64,000 nt of DNA. Source: Arthrobacter sp042667405. Lineage in GTDB: Bacteria; Actinomycetota; Actinomycetes; Actinomycetales; Micrococcaceae. The notes beneath the pieces are model-generated. The model made no database searches. It saw only the letters and a list, made by a program, of their open reading frames with translations, and was not told where the DNA came from. The translations under genes were made by a program, and so were the position numbers. Shown piece after piece: positions 51,688 through 59,390 of this stretch (the first letter of the stretch is position 1; each line of letters opens with the position of its first letter). The DNA is taken from contig NZ_JBHVAL010000002.1 of assembly GCF_042667405.1 (NCBI RefSeq), positions 186,001 through 250,000 of the forward strand, given 5' to 3'.

Positions 51688-52518
51688 ATGACTGAAAACA
51701 CCGGTGGAGGCTATATCCGCAGAATGTTTGCCAACGACATTGCCACAGACCTGGCTGAGGGCAGGATCCTTGAGCTGGCGGAAATCTATGCCTTGGACGC
51801 GCTCAGTGACGAAGAACGTGGCTTGATCGACCAGCACCTCAAGGACGCCCCTGAAGGTCCCGAATTCTTTGAACGGGTACGCGCGGCCCGCGAGACACTG
51901 GCCGTGAGCTTCACCGCCGAGGATGAGCCTCCCACGGGCCTCTTCGACAACATCATGGAACGCATTGCCAAGGAGACGACTGCCCCGGCCGCAGCCGAAC
52001 CGGCAGCCCCTGCGGTTGGGCCCGCCGCCGTCGACGAACTCGCGGCAGCCAGGGCCAAACGCGCAGGGCGTCAGCAGTCCGGCGCGCGGCGCTGGATCAT
52101 TGGCGCGGCAGCCGCGGCCGTCATTGCACTTGGCGGCATCGGCGTGGGAGCCTACGTCGCGCAGCAGAACGATCCCGTCAACCAGGTGCTCCAGGCCCAG
52201 GATGTGCAAAAGCAGTCAGCATCCGTCCCCGGCGGCGGCACTGCCACGATTTCCGCATCCTCGGCGAAGGATTCGTTCGTGGTCCTGATGGACGGCGTCG
52301 CACCCGCACCGGAGGGCAAGGTCTACCAGCTGTGGACGCTGCCGAAGGACGGCTCAGCGCCGGTTCCCCAAGGCACCATGGACGCCCAGACCCTGTCCAA
52401 GCCGGCTGTGGTGAAGGGTTTGTCTTCGGCCTCCTCGGTAGCCATAACGGTTGAGCCCGCCGGCGGGTCGCGCGCCCCTACCAGCGCACCGGTCCTGGTG
52501 GTGGCCCTCAGCGCCTAA
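51688..52518 (+). CDS. rskA: Anti-sigma-K factor RskA
   Basis: The 276-residue protein has an N-terminal anti-sigma domain (LAEIYALDALSDEERGLIDQHL), one transmembrane helix (about 136-157, WIIGAAAAAVIALGGIGVGAYVA) and an extracytoplasmic RskA C-terminal domain (VVLMDGVAPAPEGKVYQLWTLPKDG). It holds SigK inactive at the membrane until regulated proteolysis releases it; in mycobacteria the signal is linked to redox state. It starts 1 bp after sigK, so the two are cotranscribed, and a strong hairpin terminator follows. Confidence 0.93.
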   Translation: MTENTGGGYIRRMFANDIATDLAEGRILELAEIYALDALSDEERGLIDQHLKDAPEGPEFFERVRAARETLAVSFTAEDEPPTGLFDNIMERIAKETTAPAAAEPAAPAVGPAAVDELAAARAKRAGRQQSGARRWIIGAAAAAVIALGGIGVGAYVAQQNDPVNQVLQAQDVQKQSASVPGGGTATISASSAKDSFVVLMDGVAPAPEGKVYQLWTLPKDGSAPVPQGTMDAQTLSKPAVVKGLSSASSVAITVEPAGGSRAPTSAPVLVVALSA

Positions 52519-52535
52519 GCCGCAAGGACTAATGC

Positions 52536-52575
52536 ACGACGGCGGCCGTCCCACCTTGGGGACGGCCGCCGTCGT
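52536..52575. terminator. Bidirectional terminator between rskA and gntP
   Basis: A 17-bp perfect stem (52536-52552 with 52559-52575) and a 6-nt loop lie between two convergent genes. The flank TGTGTGTC on the plus strand is only moderately T-rich. Confidence 0.85.
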
Positions 52576-52598
52576 TGTGTGTCAAGCGGTTTTGCTAG

Positions 52599-54002
52599 CT
52601 ACAACACCAGCGACAAGAGCATCACGAAGCCGAAGCCGACCACGGAAATCAGCGTCTCCATCACGGACCACGTCTTGAAGGTCTGACCGACAGTGAGCCC
52701 AAACAATTCCTTGACCAACCAGAAACCGGCATCGTTCACGTGCGAGAGGAACAACGACCCCGCGCCGATGGCCAACGCCAGCAACGCGGCGTGCGTCGGG
52801 CTGAGGCTGCTGGCCAGGGGCGCCACGATTCCCGCCGCGGTAACCGTTGCGACCGTGGCCGAGCCAGTGGCCAGGCGCAGAGCAACGGCCACGATGAAGC
52901 CCAGCACGAGGACTGACATGTTGGCGCCTTCGGCCCATTTCTTCACCGCGTCACCAACGCCGGCACCGATCAGGGTCTGCTTGAAACCGCCGCCGGCACC
53001 CACGATCAGGAGGATGGCTGCGATCGGGCCCAGGCTTTCACCCAGCTTGGCCGTAATCTTGCTGCCCGTGAAGCCCACCGCGTACCCGAAGGTCACGATG
53101 GCCACCAGGACGGCGAGCGTCATGGCCACCAGCGGCTGGCCCACGAAGTCGAAAAAGATCCGGATTCCAGGGGCAGTTTCGGCGTTCGGCCAGATGATGC
53201 CGCCCAAGGCTTTCAGAAGCATGAGGACGACAGGGAAGATGATGGTCAGCAGCGTAACCACGAACGACGGTTGGCGCTTGACCTCGCTGAGGTCCGCCGA
53301 ATGCCGGGTGTCGATGCCACCGGCTACGGCTGGGGCGTCGACGGGAACCCAGCGGGCTGCCAGCCTCGAAAACAGCGGGCCACAGATAATGACCGTGGGG
53401 ATTGCCACCAGGATGCCCAAACCGAGCGTTGTTCCCAGTTCGGCTTTGACCGCGCTGATGGCGATCAACGGTCCCGGGTGCGGGGGCACCAGCCCGTGGA
53501 GCACGGACAAGCCGGCCAGCGCCGGGATCGCGATCCGCATGAGCTTCATCTTGGATCTCTGCGTCACCAACACAATGACCGGGAGCAGCAGCACAAGTCC
53601 GATTTCGAAGAACATCGGCAGGCCGATAATGACGGCCACCAATGTGATCATCCAGACAAGTTTGTTGCCGCTCGCCTTGGCCAACAGCGTGTCCACCACA
53701 CGGTTCGCCCCACCGGAATCCGCAAGCAGTTTCCCCAGCATGGCACCGAGAGCGATCAGGAGCCCAACCTCTTTGAGGACACCTCCCACACCGTCCTCAA
53801 AGTTGGTGATGACTTTGCCCAGTTCAACGCCGGAAGCCAAGCCAACGAAGGCGGAGCCGAGGACCAGGGCAAGGAACGGGTGGAGCTTCAGCTTGGCGAT
53901 GAGGACAACGATCAGGGCAATGCCCAACGCGGCCACCACCAGGAGCTGGGTATCGTGCCCCGACCATTCCTGGACTTCCGCGGCCGCCTGCAAGGCGATC
54001 AC
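52599..54002 (-). CDS. gntP: Gluconate:H+ symporter GntP
   Basis: The 467-residue transporter of the GntP family has about 12 to 14 hydrophobic helices, including LLVVAALGIALIVVLIAKLKLHPFLALVLGS near the start and HGLVPPHPGPLIAISAVKAE in the middle. It imports gluconate for phosphorylation by the kinase encoded upstream. The GTG start overlaps the gntK stop by 4 bp, so the two are coupled. It ends at a terminator shared with rskA. Confidence 0.94.
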   Translation of the reverse strand: MIALQAAAEVQEWSGHDTQLLVVAALGIALIVVLIAKLKLHPFLALVLGSAFVGLASGVELGKVITNFEDGVGGVLKEVGLLIALGAMLGKLLADSGGANRVVDTLLAKASGNKLVWMITLVAVIIGLPMFFEIGLVLLLPVIVLVTQRSKMKLMRIAIPALAGLSVLHGLVPPHPGPLIAISAVKAELGTTLGLGILVAIPTVIICGPLFSRLAARWVPVDAPAVAGGIDTRHSADLSEVKRQPSFVVTLLTIIFPVVLMLLKALGGIIWPNAETAPGIRIFFDFVGQPLVAMTLAVLVAIVTFGYAVGFTGSKITAKLGESLGPIAAILLIVGAGGGFKQTLIGAGVGDAVKKWAEGANMSVLVLGFIVAVALRLATGSATVATVTAAGIVAPLASSLSPTHAALLALAIGAGSLFLSHVNDAGFWLVKELFGLTVGQTFKTWSVMETLISVVGFGFVMLLSLVL

Positions 54003-54544
54003 AGGGTGCCTGCTTCTGCATCCCCAGCAACCGGGCGGAGTCCGAGTCGGTCAATGACCTCATCTGCTTCTTCTGCCGGTGATGCGGAAACACAGAGGGA
54101 AATGTAGTTCTCGTCTTCCGTGGGCTCCTCGAGTGCTTCAAACTGCGATTCGAGCAGGGACGGCGGCATGAAATGGCCGTGCCTGGAAGCCAGCCGGTCC
54201 GAGATCTTGTCCTTGCTGCCTTGCAGGAACACAAAGACGACGCCTTCGGCACGAAGGACGTCACGGTACTTTTTCTTCAGGGCCGAGCACGTGATGATCG
54301 CTGGGACACCGGCGTCGACGTGTTCCCGGATCCAGCCGGAGATGATTTCAAGCCAGGGCCAGCGGTCCTCGTCAGTGAGCGCCTGTCCGGAGTGCATCTT
54401 GGCCACGTTTGCTTCCGGGTGCAGATCGTCGCCTTCGGCCAGATCCCATCCCAACTTGCCGGCAAGCACGCCTGCCACGGTGGACTTTCCTGAGCCGGAG
54501 ACTCCCATAATCACCAGCACGGGTTGTTGCGCAGTCTTCGCCAT
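53999..54544 (-). CDS. gntK: Gluconokinase GntK
   Basis: The 181-residue enzyme phosphorylates gluconate to 6-phosphogluconate. The P-loop is IMGVSGSGKSTVAG, followed by the family motifs EGDDLHPEANVAKM, ALTDEDRWPWL and ITCSALKKKYRDVLR. I chose the ATG at 54544, with GAGGAAGG upstream; the TTG just before it is less likely. Its promoter region holds a LacI-type palindrome at 54593. No gnt repressor gene is visible near it. Confidence 0.95.
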   Translation of the reverse strand: MAKTAQQPVLVIMGVSGSGKSTVAGVLAGKLGWDLAEGDDLHPEANVAKMHSGQALTDEDRWPWLEIISGWIREHVDAGVPAIITCSALKKKYRDVLRAEGVVFVFLQGSKDKISDRLASRHGHFMPPSLLESQFEALEEPTEDENYISLCVSASPAEEADEVIDRLGLRPVAGDAEAGTL

Positions 54545-54592
54545 CAAAGTCTGCCTTCCTCAAATAAATATGATTTAACCGAGGTCAAGCAT

Positions 54593-54608
54593 ATGACACG
54601 CGTTACAT
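54593..54608. promoter_or_regulatory. LacI-type operator candidate for gntK-gntP
   Basis: ATGACACGCGTTACAT is an imperfect palindrome (12 of 16 positions pair) with the central CG and TGNNACGCGTNNCA pattern of LacI-family operators. It lies 4 bp upstream of a -35-like TTGACC (minus strand, 54583-54588) and about 50 bp before the gntK start. Confidence 0.5.
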
Positions 54609-54618
54609 GAGGGCAACG

Positions 54619-55398
54619 TCAGAAGCCGGCGATGGTGCTGGACCCGTTCACGGAGACCACATGGAAGGCCTCCGCGCTGGCTCCTGCCGGGAGGCCACCT
54701 CGCTCTCCATTGGCCAGCATCATGCCCCTGACTACCCGCTCCATGCCCGCGACATCAGGGTGCTGGCTGGCATGGACCCGGATGGCTTCGAGCTTGGCTG
54801 CCACATGGGCCGAAACGTCCACGAAGTGGTTCTCCCTGGCCTCCGGGCTGGAGATGAACCACAGCCATGGCAGCTTGTAGGCTCCAAGCCCGGCCTCAGC
54901 CAGCTCGGGGTAGGCAAACGGGTTCTCCACGGCAGGATAGACAGCCCGCGTGACGGCCTCCCCCGCCGCGAGGTGGTCCGGGTGGCTCTTCTGGAGCCGG
55001 TCCCAATTACGCTCCGGATGCATGGTCAGCACGATGTCCGGGCGGATCTCACGGATAAGTTTCACCACCTGCTTGATGACGCCGTGTGACGGTTCCAGGT
55101 ACCCGTCGCGCTCGTGGAGGTAATGGATATCAGTGACGCCGACAAGCGCCGCCGCCCGTTGCTGCTCCTTGGCACGGAGCTCAATGATTCCGGCCCGGTC
55201 CGCGGGGTCAAAGCCGCCGGCATCGCCGTCGGTCATGATGCAGTAGCTGACCTGGACGCCGGCCGCGGTCCACGCCGCGATGGTCCCCGCAGCACCGAAG
55301 TCGATGTCGTCCGGGTGGGCAGTAAAACAAAGCACCCGCTCGACGCGCTCCTGGGAGGCATCGAACGGGCTCTTTGCTGACGAAACGCCAGTAGGCAA
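54619..55398 (-). CDS. PIG-L family deacetylase
   Basis: The 259-residue zinc hydrolase has the metal-binding AHPDDIDFG near the start and the second motif SHPDHLAAG. This is the fold of MshB/Mca (mycothiol) and N-acetylglucosaminyl-PI deacetylases. It should deacetylate an N-acetylglucosamine-containing or similar compound. The start is a TTG with GGAAAGG upstream. It starts 5 bp after the etfA stop, so it probably shares the etfBA transcript. Confidence 0.9.
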   Translation of the reverse strand: MPTGVSSAKSPFDASQERVERVLCFTAHPDDIDFGAAGTIAAWTAAGVQVSYCIMTDGDAGGFDPADRAGIIELRAKEQQRAAALVGVTDIHYLHERDGYLEPSHGVIKQVVKLIREIRPDIVLTMHPERNWDRLQKSHPDHLAAGEAVTRAVYPAVENPFAYPELAEAGLGAYKLPWLWFISSPEARENHFVDVSAHVAAKLEAIRVHASQHPDVAGMERVVRGMMLANGERGGLPAGASAEAFHVVSVNGSSTIAGF

Positions 55399-55403
55399 GG
55401 AGA

Positions 55404-56357
55404 TCAGCCTTTCCGCTTCTTGATTTCGGCCGTGGCCTGAGGGATGACCTTGAAGAGGTCGCCGATGATGCCGTAGTCAGCGATTTCGAACACCGGTGAT
55501 TCAGCGTCCTTGTTGACGGCGACGATCACCTTGGACGTCTGCATGCCGGCCTTTTGCTGGATGGCTCCGGAGATACCAGCGGAGATGTACAGCTGCGGCG
55601 AGACGGTGACACCGGTCTGGCCGACCTGGGCGTCGTGGCCGATCCAGCCGGCGTCGGTAGCGGCACGGGACGCGCCGACGGCAGCGCCGAGGGCATCGGC
55701 AAGCTCTTCCAAAGGACCAAAGTCGCCATCGACGCCGCGGCCACCGGCCACGACGATCCTGGCTTCGCTAAGGTCCGGCCGACCGCTCACCGGCTTCTCG
55801 GCACGTGCGGTGATACGGGCGGAACCAGCAACAGCGTCAGCAGGAACATCCACAGTGGTGGTTGCCGGAACACCCGCATCGGCAGCCGGCGCGGGCTCGA
55901 CATTGTTGGCCTTGACCGAGAGGACGGTAACAGGAGTCGTGGCCTTCGCCGAAGTGTTGTAGGAGCCGGCCAGAACCGACTTGTGCGCGGTGCCGTCCGG
56001 CTCCACGCCTACGACGTCGGTGATGACCCCGGCGTTCAGCTTGATGCCGAGCCTGCCCGCGATCTCCTTGCCCTCAGGCGAGTTGTCCAGCAGGACTGTC
56101 GTGGCTCCGGACGCTGCGGCAGCGGCTGCCAGGTAGGCGGCTTTCGGGCCCACCAGGTAGTTCGCGAGGTCCTCCGTCGACGGACGGTAGACCGCCGTGG
56201 CGCCGTAGGCACCCAGGGTGGCGGCGACGTCGTCGGTCAACTCGCCGGTGAAGGCGACGGCGGTCTCCCCCAGCGAGCGGGCGATGGTGAGAAGCTCAAG
56301 GCTGCTCTTCTTCAGAGAGGAGCCCGGGTTGTCAATAAAAACAAGTGCATTTGCCAT
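55404..56357 (-). CDS. etfA: Electron transfer flavoprotein subunit alpha
   Basis: The 317-residue ETF alpha subunit starts MANALVFIDNPG and ends with the FAD-binding domain (VVAGGRGVDGDFGPLEELADALGAAVGASRAATDAGW, LYISAGISGAIQQKAGMQTSKVIVAVNKD). It passes electrons from acyl-CoA dehydrogenases to the membrane. I chose the ATG at 56357; the longer frame adds an improbable His/Arg-rich stretch. It follows etfB by 14 bp and is followed by the PIG-L gene after 5 bp. Confidence 0.96.
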   Translation of the reverse strand: MANALVFIDNPGSSLKKSSLELLTIARSLGETAVAFTGELTDDVAATLGAYGATAVYRPSTEDLANYLVGPKAAYLAAAAAASGATTVLLDNSPEGKEIAGRLGIKLNAGVITDVVGVEPDGTAHKSVLAGSYNTSAKATTPVTVLSVKANNVEPAPAADAGVPATTTVDVPADAVAGSARITARAEKPVSGRPDLSEARIVVAGGRGVDGDFGPLEELADALGAAVGASRAATDAGWIGHDAQVGQTGVTVSPQLYISAGISGAIQQKAGMQTSKVIVAVNKDAESPVFEIADYGIIGDLFKVIPQATAEIKKRKG

Positions 56358-56371
56358 GGTTGGAGTCCCCT

Positions 56372-57175
56372 TTAGAGCAGCTTCTGGGCGGCAAGGAAAT
56401 CGACCAGCTTGATGCCGGCGTCGCCTTCGTCGGTGATGATGGTGCCGGCAGTGCGCGGCGGCCGCGCTTCCGCAGACTCCACCAAGGTCCATGACCCGGC
56501 CAGGCCCACCTGCGAAGCGTCCACGCCGATGTCGGACAGGGTAAGGGGCGTGATCTTCTTCTTCTTCGCTGCCAGAATGCCCTTGAAATTGGGATAGCGC
56601 GGCTCGTTGATCTGGTCGGTCACCGAAACGACCGCAGGAAGCGGCGCCTCAACAGTTTCCGAGTACGGGCCTGCGTCCCGACGTGCGGTCACCTGGCCAC
56701 CGGCCACCTCAAGGCTGGAAGCAAAAGTCACCTGCGGGAGCGACAAGCGCTCGGCCAGCTGGGCAGGGATCAGCGACGTCTCGCCATCGGTGGATGCCAT
56801 TCCCGTCAGGACCAGGTCCACGGGGCGGCCGTCGGCGGAAATGTGCCGGATCGCGGCGGCCAGCGCCAGCGAAGTAGCGGCAGCATCGGAGCCAGTCAAA
56901 GCGTCATCGCTGAGGTGGACTCCCGAGTATGCGCCGATCTGCAGCGACTTCTTGACCGCGTTGACGGCCCCGGAGGGTCCCATGCTCAGGGCAATAACCT
57001 CGTTGCCCGCCTTCGGGCCGCCGCGTTCCTCGGCCAGCTGCAGCGCCGCCTCGAGGGCATACTCGTCCAGTTCGGACAAGATGCTTTCTTCACGATCGGT
57101 TGTGTTGGCAGGGCCGGTGATGTGCCGGTCGAACTGCGCGTCCGGGACGTGCTTGACCAGAACGACAATCTTCAA
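56372..57175 (-). CDS. etfB: Electron transfer flavoprotein subunit beta
   Basis: The 267-residue ETF beta subunit has the N-terminal strand KIVVLVKHVPDAQFDRH and the signature ALSMGPSGAVNAVKKSLQIGAYSGVHLSDD. I chose the TTG at 57175 because the family begins at that strand and GGAAG lies close upstream; the GTG at 57187 would add four residues. It is the first gene of etfB-etfA-(PIG-L). The 233 bp upstream hold the htrA terminator and presumably this operon's promoter. Confidence 0.93.
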   Translation of the reverse strand: MKIVVLVKHVPDAQFDRHITGPANTTDREESILSELDEYALEAALQLAEERGGPKAGNEVIALSMGPSGAVNAVKKSLQIGAYSGVHLSDDALTGSDAAATSLALAAAIRHISADGRPVDLVLTGMASTDGETSLIPAQLAERLSLPQVTFASSLEVAGGQVTARRDAGPYSETVEAPLPAVVSVTDQINEPRYPNFKGILAAKKKKITPLTLSDIGVDASQVGLAGSWTLVESAEARPPRTAGTIITDEGDAGIKLVDFLAAQKLL

Positions 57176-57347
57176 TGTCTCTTCCACTGTCTTCGAAGCA
57201 GCCTTCCATGCTTGTGGACGGCCAACCGCAACAGCGTGGCCGTGAATTGCCCAGCGCGTGGGCTCGTCCTAGCTAAGCATATTGCCCGCAGAAAACCACT
57301 CCCAGCGTTAACGCCTGTTGCGCTTGCGCGAACCATGCCGGGAACGG

Positions 57348-57389
57348 CACGACGGCGGCCTCACCTCTTGGGTGACGTCCGCCGTCGTG
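57348..57389 (-). terminator. Terminator downstream of htrA
   Basis: CACGACGGCGG (57348-57358) pairs with CCGCCGTCGTG (57379-57389), and TCACC/GGTGA extends the inner part of the stem. It lies just past the htrA stop at 57409 on the minus strand. No T-run is present. Confidence 0.75.
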
Positions 57390-57408
57390 GTTTATCCGCT
57401 TTTGTGTC

Positions 57409-59070
57409 CTACTGCTGGGCGGCGTCGAGGGTTACCTCGATTTCCTGGTTCTGGCCGCCGCGCTGGATAGTCACCTTCACCTTGGCGCCTGCCGGCTGCT
57501 CCCGGACCGCTGCGGTCAGCTGGTTGGGATCGCTGACAGCGTAGTCGCCGAACTTGGTGACGACGTCGCCCACCTTGATGCCGGCCTTGGCGGCGGCTGA
57601 ACCGGAGGTGACCGATGCGACCTCGGCACCCACTGAGAATCCTGAGTCACTGTTGGTGCCGGACTTCGCCCGGACCGAAACGCCGAACTGTCCGTGGCTG
57701 GCCTTGCCGGAATCGATGATCTCCTGCGCGACACGCTTGGCGTGGTTGATCGGGATGCTGAAGCCCACGCCGATGTTGCCGCTTGAAGAATCGGAAGCGC
57801 CGCTGCCGGCGGAGGCAATCGCGACGTTGACGCCGATAATCTCGCCCTTGCTGTTGACCAAGGCACCGCCGGAGTTACCGGGGTTGATGGCCGCGTCAGT
57901 CTGGATGACGTTGATGGCAATGGAGCCTTCGTTGGCTGAACGCTGGTTCTGGCCGCCGTTCGGCGGCGCGAACTCGAAGCCTTGGTCACCACCCTGGGAG
58001 TTGTCCGTGCCCTCCTTGGGCGCAGCTGACGACGCCACGCTGATGGTCCGGTTCAGCGTGGAGACGATGCCGTCCGTGACCGTACCGGTCAAGCCCAGCG
58101 GTGAACCGATGGCGACGGCGGTGTCCCCCACATTGATCTTGGAGGAGTCGCCCAAGGTGGCAGGAACCAAGCCCGAAGCATCGCTGACCTTGATGACAGC
58201 GAGGTCGGACAACGGATCTGTTCCGACGACCGTTGCTTTCAAGACCTTGCCGTCGTTGGTGCGCACCTCGATGGCGGCACTGGACGTAGCTCCGTCCAAG
58301 GTCACCACGTGGGTGTTGGTCAGGATGTGGCCCTGGTCATCCAGAATGATGCCGGAGCCCGTGCCGCCTTCGCTTCCGCTGGTTGCCTTGATGGTCACCA
58401 CGCTCGGGGATGCCTTGGCTGCAGCAGCGGTGATGACATTGACGTCGTCCTTGTTGTTCACAATGACGGTGCTGGATTGTCCGCCACTGGAGGCTGCCGG
58501 AGCCGGGTTGTCCCAGAGGGCGTTGCTTCCGGCCACTACCCCGCCGCCGATCAGGCCTGCCGCGAGCATGCTGGCCACAAGGGTGCCCACGCCAAAGGCG
58601 GGCTTGCGCTTGGTGGCTACAGTCGAATGGCTGCCTGTCTGCACTCCGGGAGCGTGCTGGCTGTGCGTCGAGTGGAACTGGGTGCCGGGGTTGTTGCCGG
58701 ACGGGTTCGCGGCGCCGCCGTAGAAAGGCTGGTGCTGCGGGTAGCCGGGGCGCTGGGCCGGGTCGTGCTGCTGGTTGCCGTAGTAGGTCGGCTGGGGCTG
58801 CTGCGTCACTTGTGGCTGGGCCTGTGTCTCTTGTGGCTGGGCCTGTGAGTTTGGCTGGTAAGCCGGCAGGGGCGTGGTGGGCTGCGTCGGCGTAACCGGC
58901 TGCGCCGCGGTTTCGTCGCCCTGCTTCTGACCTGAGTTCCAGGCGGGCTGCTGCGGCTGCTGTGAGTCGTCGCTGTGCCGGGAGGCATCATTGTGCTGGC
59001 CGGGTGTCGCATGGGGCTGGGATGGCTCCCGGTTCTCCGGTGCACTGCCCTGCGCTGGGTTCTCCGTCAT
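57409..59070 (-). CDS. HtrA/DegP-like S1C serine protease with PDZ domain (PepD type)
   Basis: The 553-residue protein has a Gln/Pro-rich cytoplasmic N-terminus of about 160 residues (with two 7-residue TQAQPQ(E/V) repeats, 21-bp repeats at 58809-58847). A transmembrane helix, a trypsin-like protease domain and one C-terminal PDZ domain follow. The triad is His in NTHVVTLDGA, Asp in DPLSDLAVIKV and Ser in GNSGGALV. It faces outside the membrane and handles misfolded envelope proteins. I chose the ATG at 59070 with GGAAG 6 nt upstream. It is divergent from the TPM-PspA genes. Confidence 0.93.
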   Translation of the reverse strand: MTENPAQGSAPENREPSQPHATPGQHNDASRHSDDSQQPQQPAWNSGQKQGDETAAQPVTPTQPTTPLPAYQPNSQAQPQETQAQPQVTQQPQPTYYGNQQHDPAQRPGYPQHQPFYGGAANPSGNNPGTQFHSTHSQHAPGVQTGSHSTVATKRKPAFGVGTLVASMLAAGLIGGGVVAGSNALWDNPAPAASSGGQSSTVIVNNKDDVNVITAAAAKASPSVVTIKATSGSEGGTGSGIILDDQGHILTNTHVVTLDGATSSAAIEVRTNDGKVLKATVVGTDPLSDLAVIKVSDASGLVPATLGDSSKINVGDTAVAIGSPLGLTGTVTDGIVSTLNRTISVASSAAPKEGTDNSQGGDQGFEFAPPNGGQNQRSANEGSIAINVIQTDAAINPGNSGGALVNSKGEIIGVNVAIASAGSGASDSSSGNIGVGFSIPINHAKRVAQEIIDSGKASHGQFGVSVRAKSGTNSDSGFSVGAEVASVTSGSAAAKAGIKVGDVVTKFGDYAVSDPNQLTAAVREQPAGAKVKVTIQRGGQNQEIEVTLDAAQQ

Positions 59071-59390
59071 GGGTCTTCCTTTCGTCCTCGTCTTCATCAA
59101 CTATGTACCCAGTAACTGGAACAAAAGGGGACGTTCGCTGGGAGCTTCCTGAAAGGGGTAATCTCTCCGTATTCGGCCAGCCCGGGACCCCTCAACGACA
59201 CAACAAACGATGTTTCTCCTATATTTCGCTGGTGGCATATTCACCCCTGTGGACGGGTCAAGGGGTGCACCATAGAATCAAGAGGAATTGCCACAGCGAC
59301 CTGCGGCTTTACACCATGCGTGGGGGCGCTGAGCATTCTGTGACGATTGGTACGCCTTGTTCCAGTCGCAGACGTGCTGAAGGGTTGCAC
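59071..59390. other. 320-bp divergent promoter region, htrA / TPM gene
   Basis: I see no gene here. It must hold the htrA promoter (minus) and the promoter of the TPM-domain gene (plus). AAGGG lies 7 nt before the TPM start. I find no convincing -35/-10 pair and no long inverted repeat. Confidence 0.5.
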
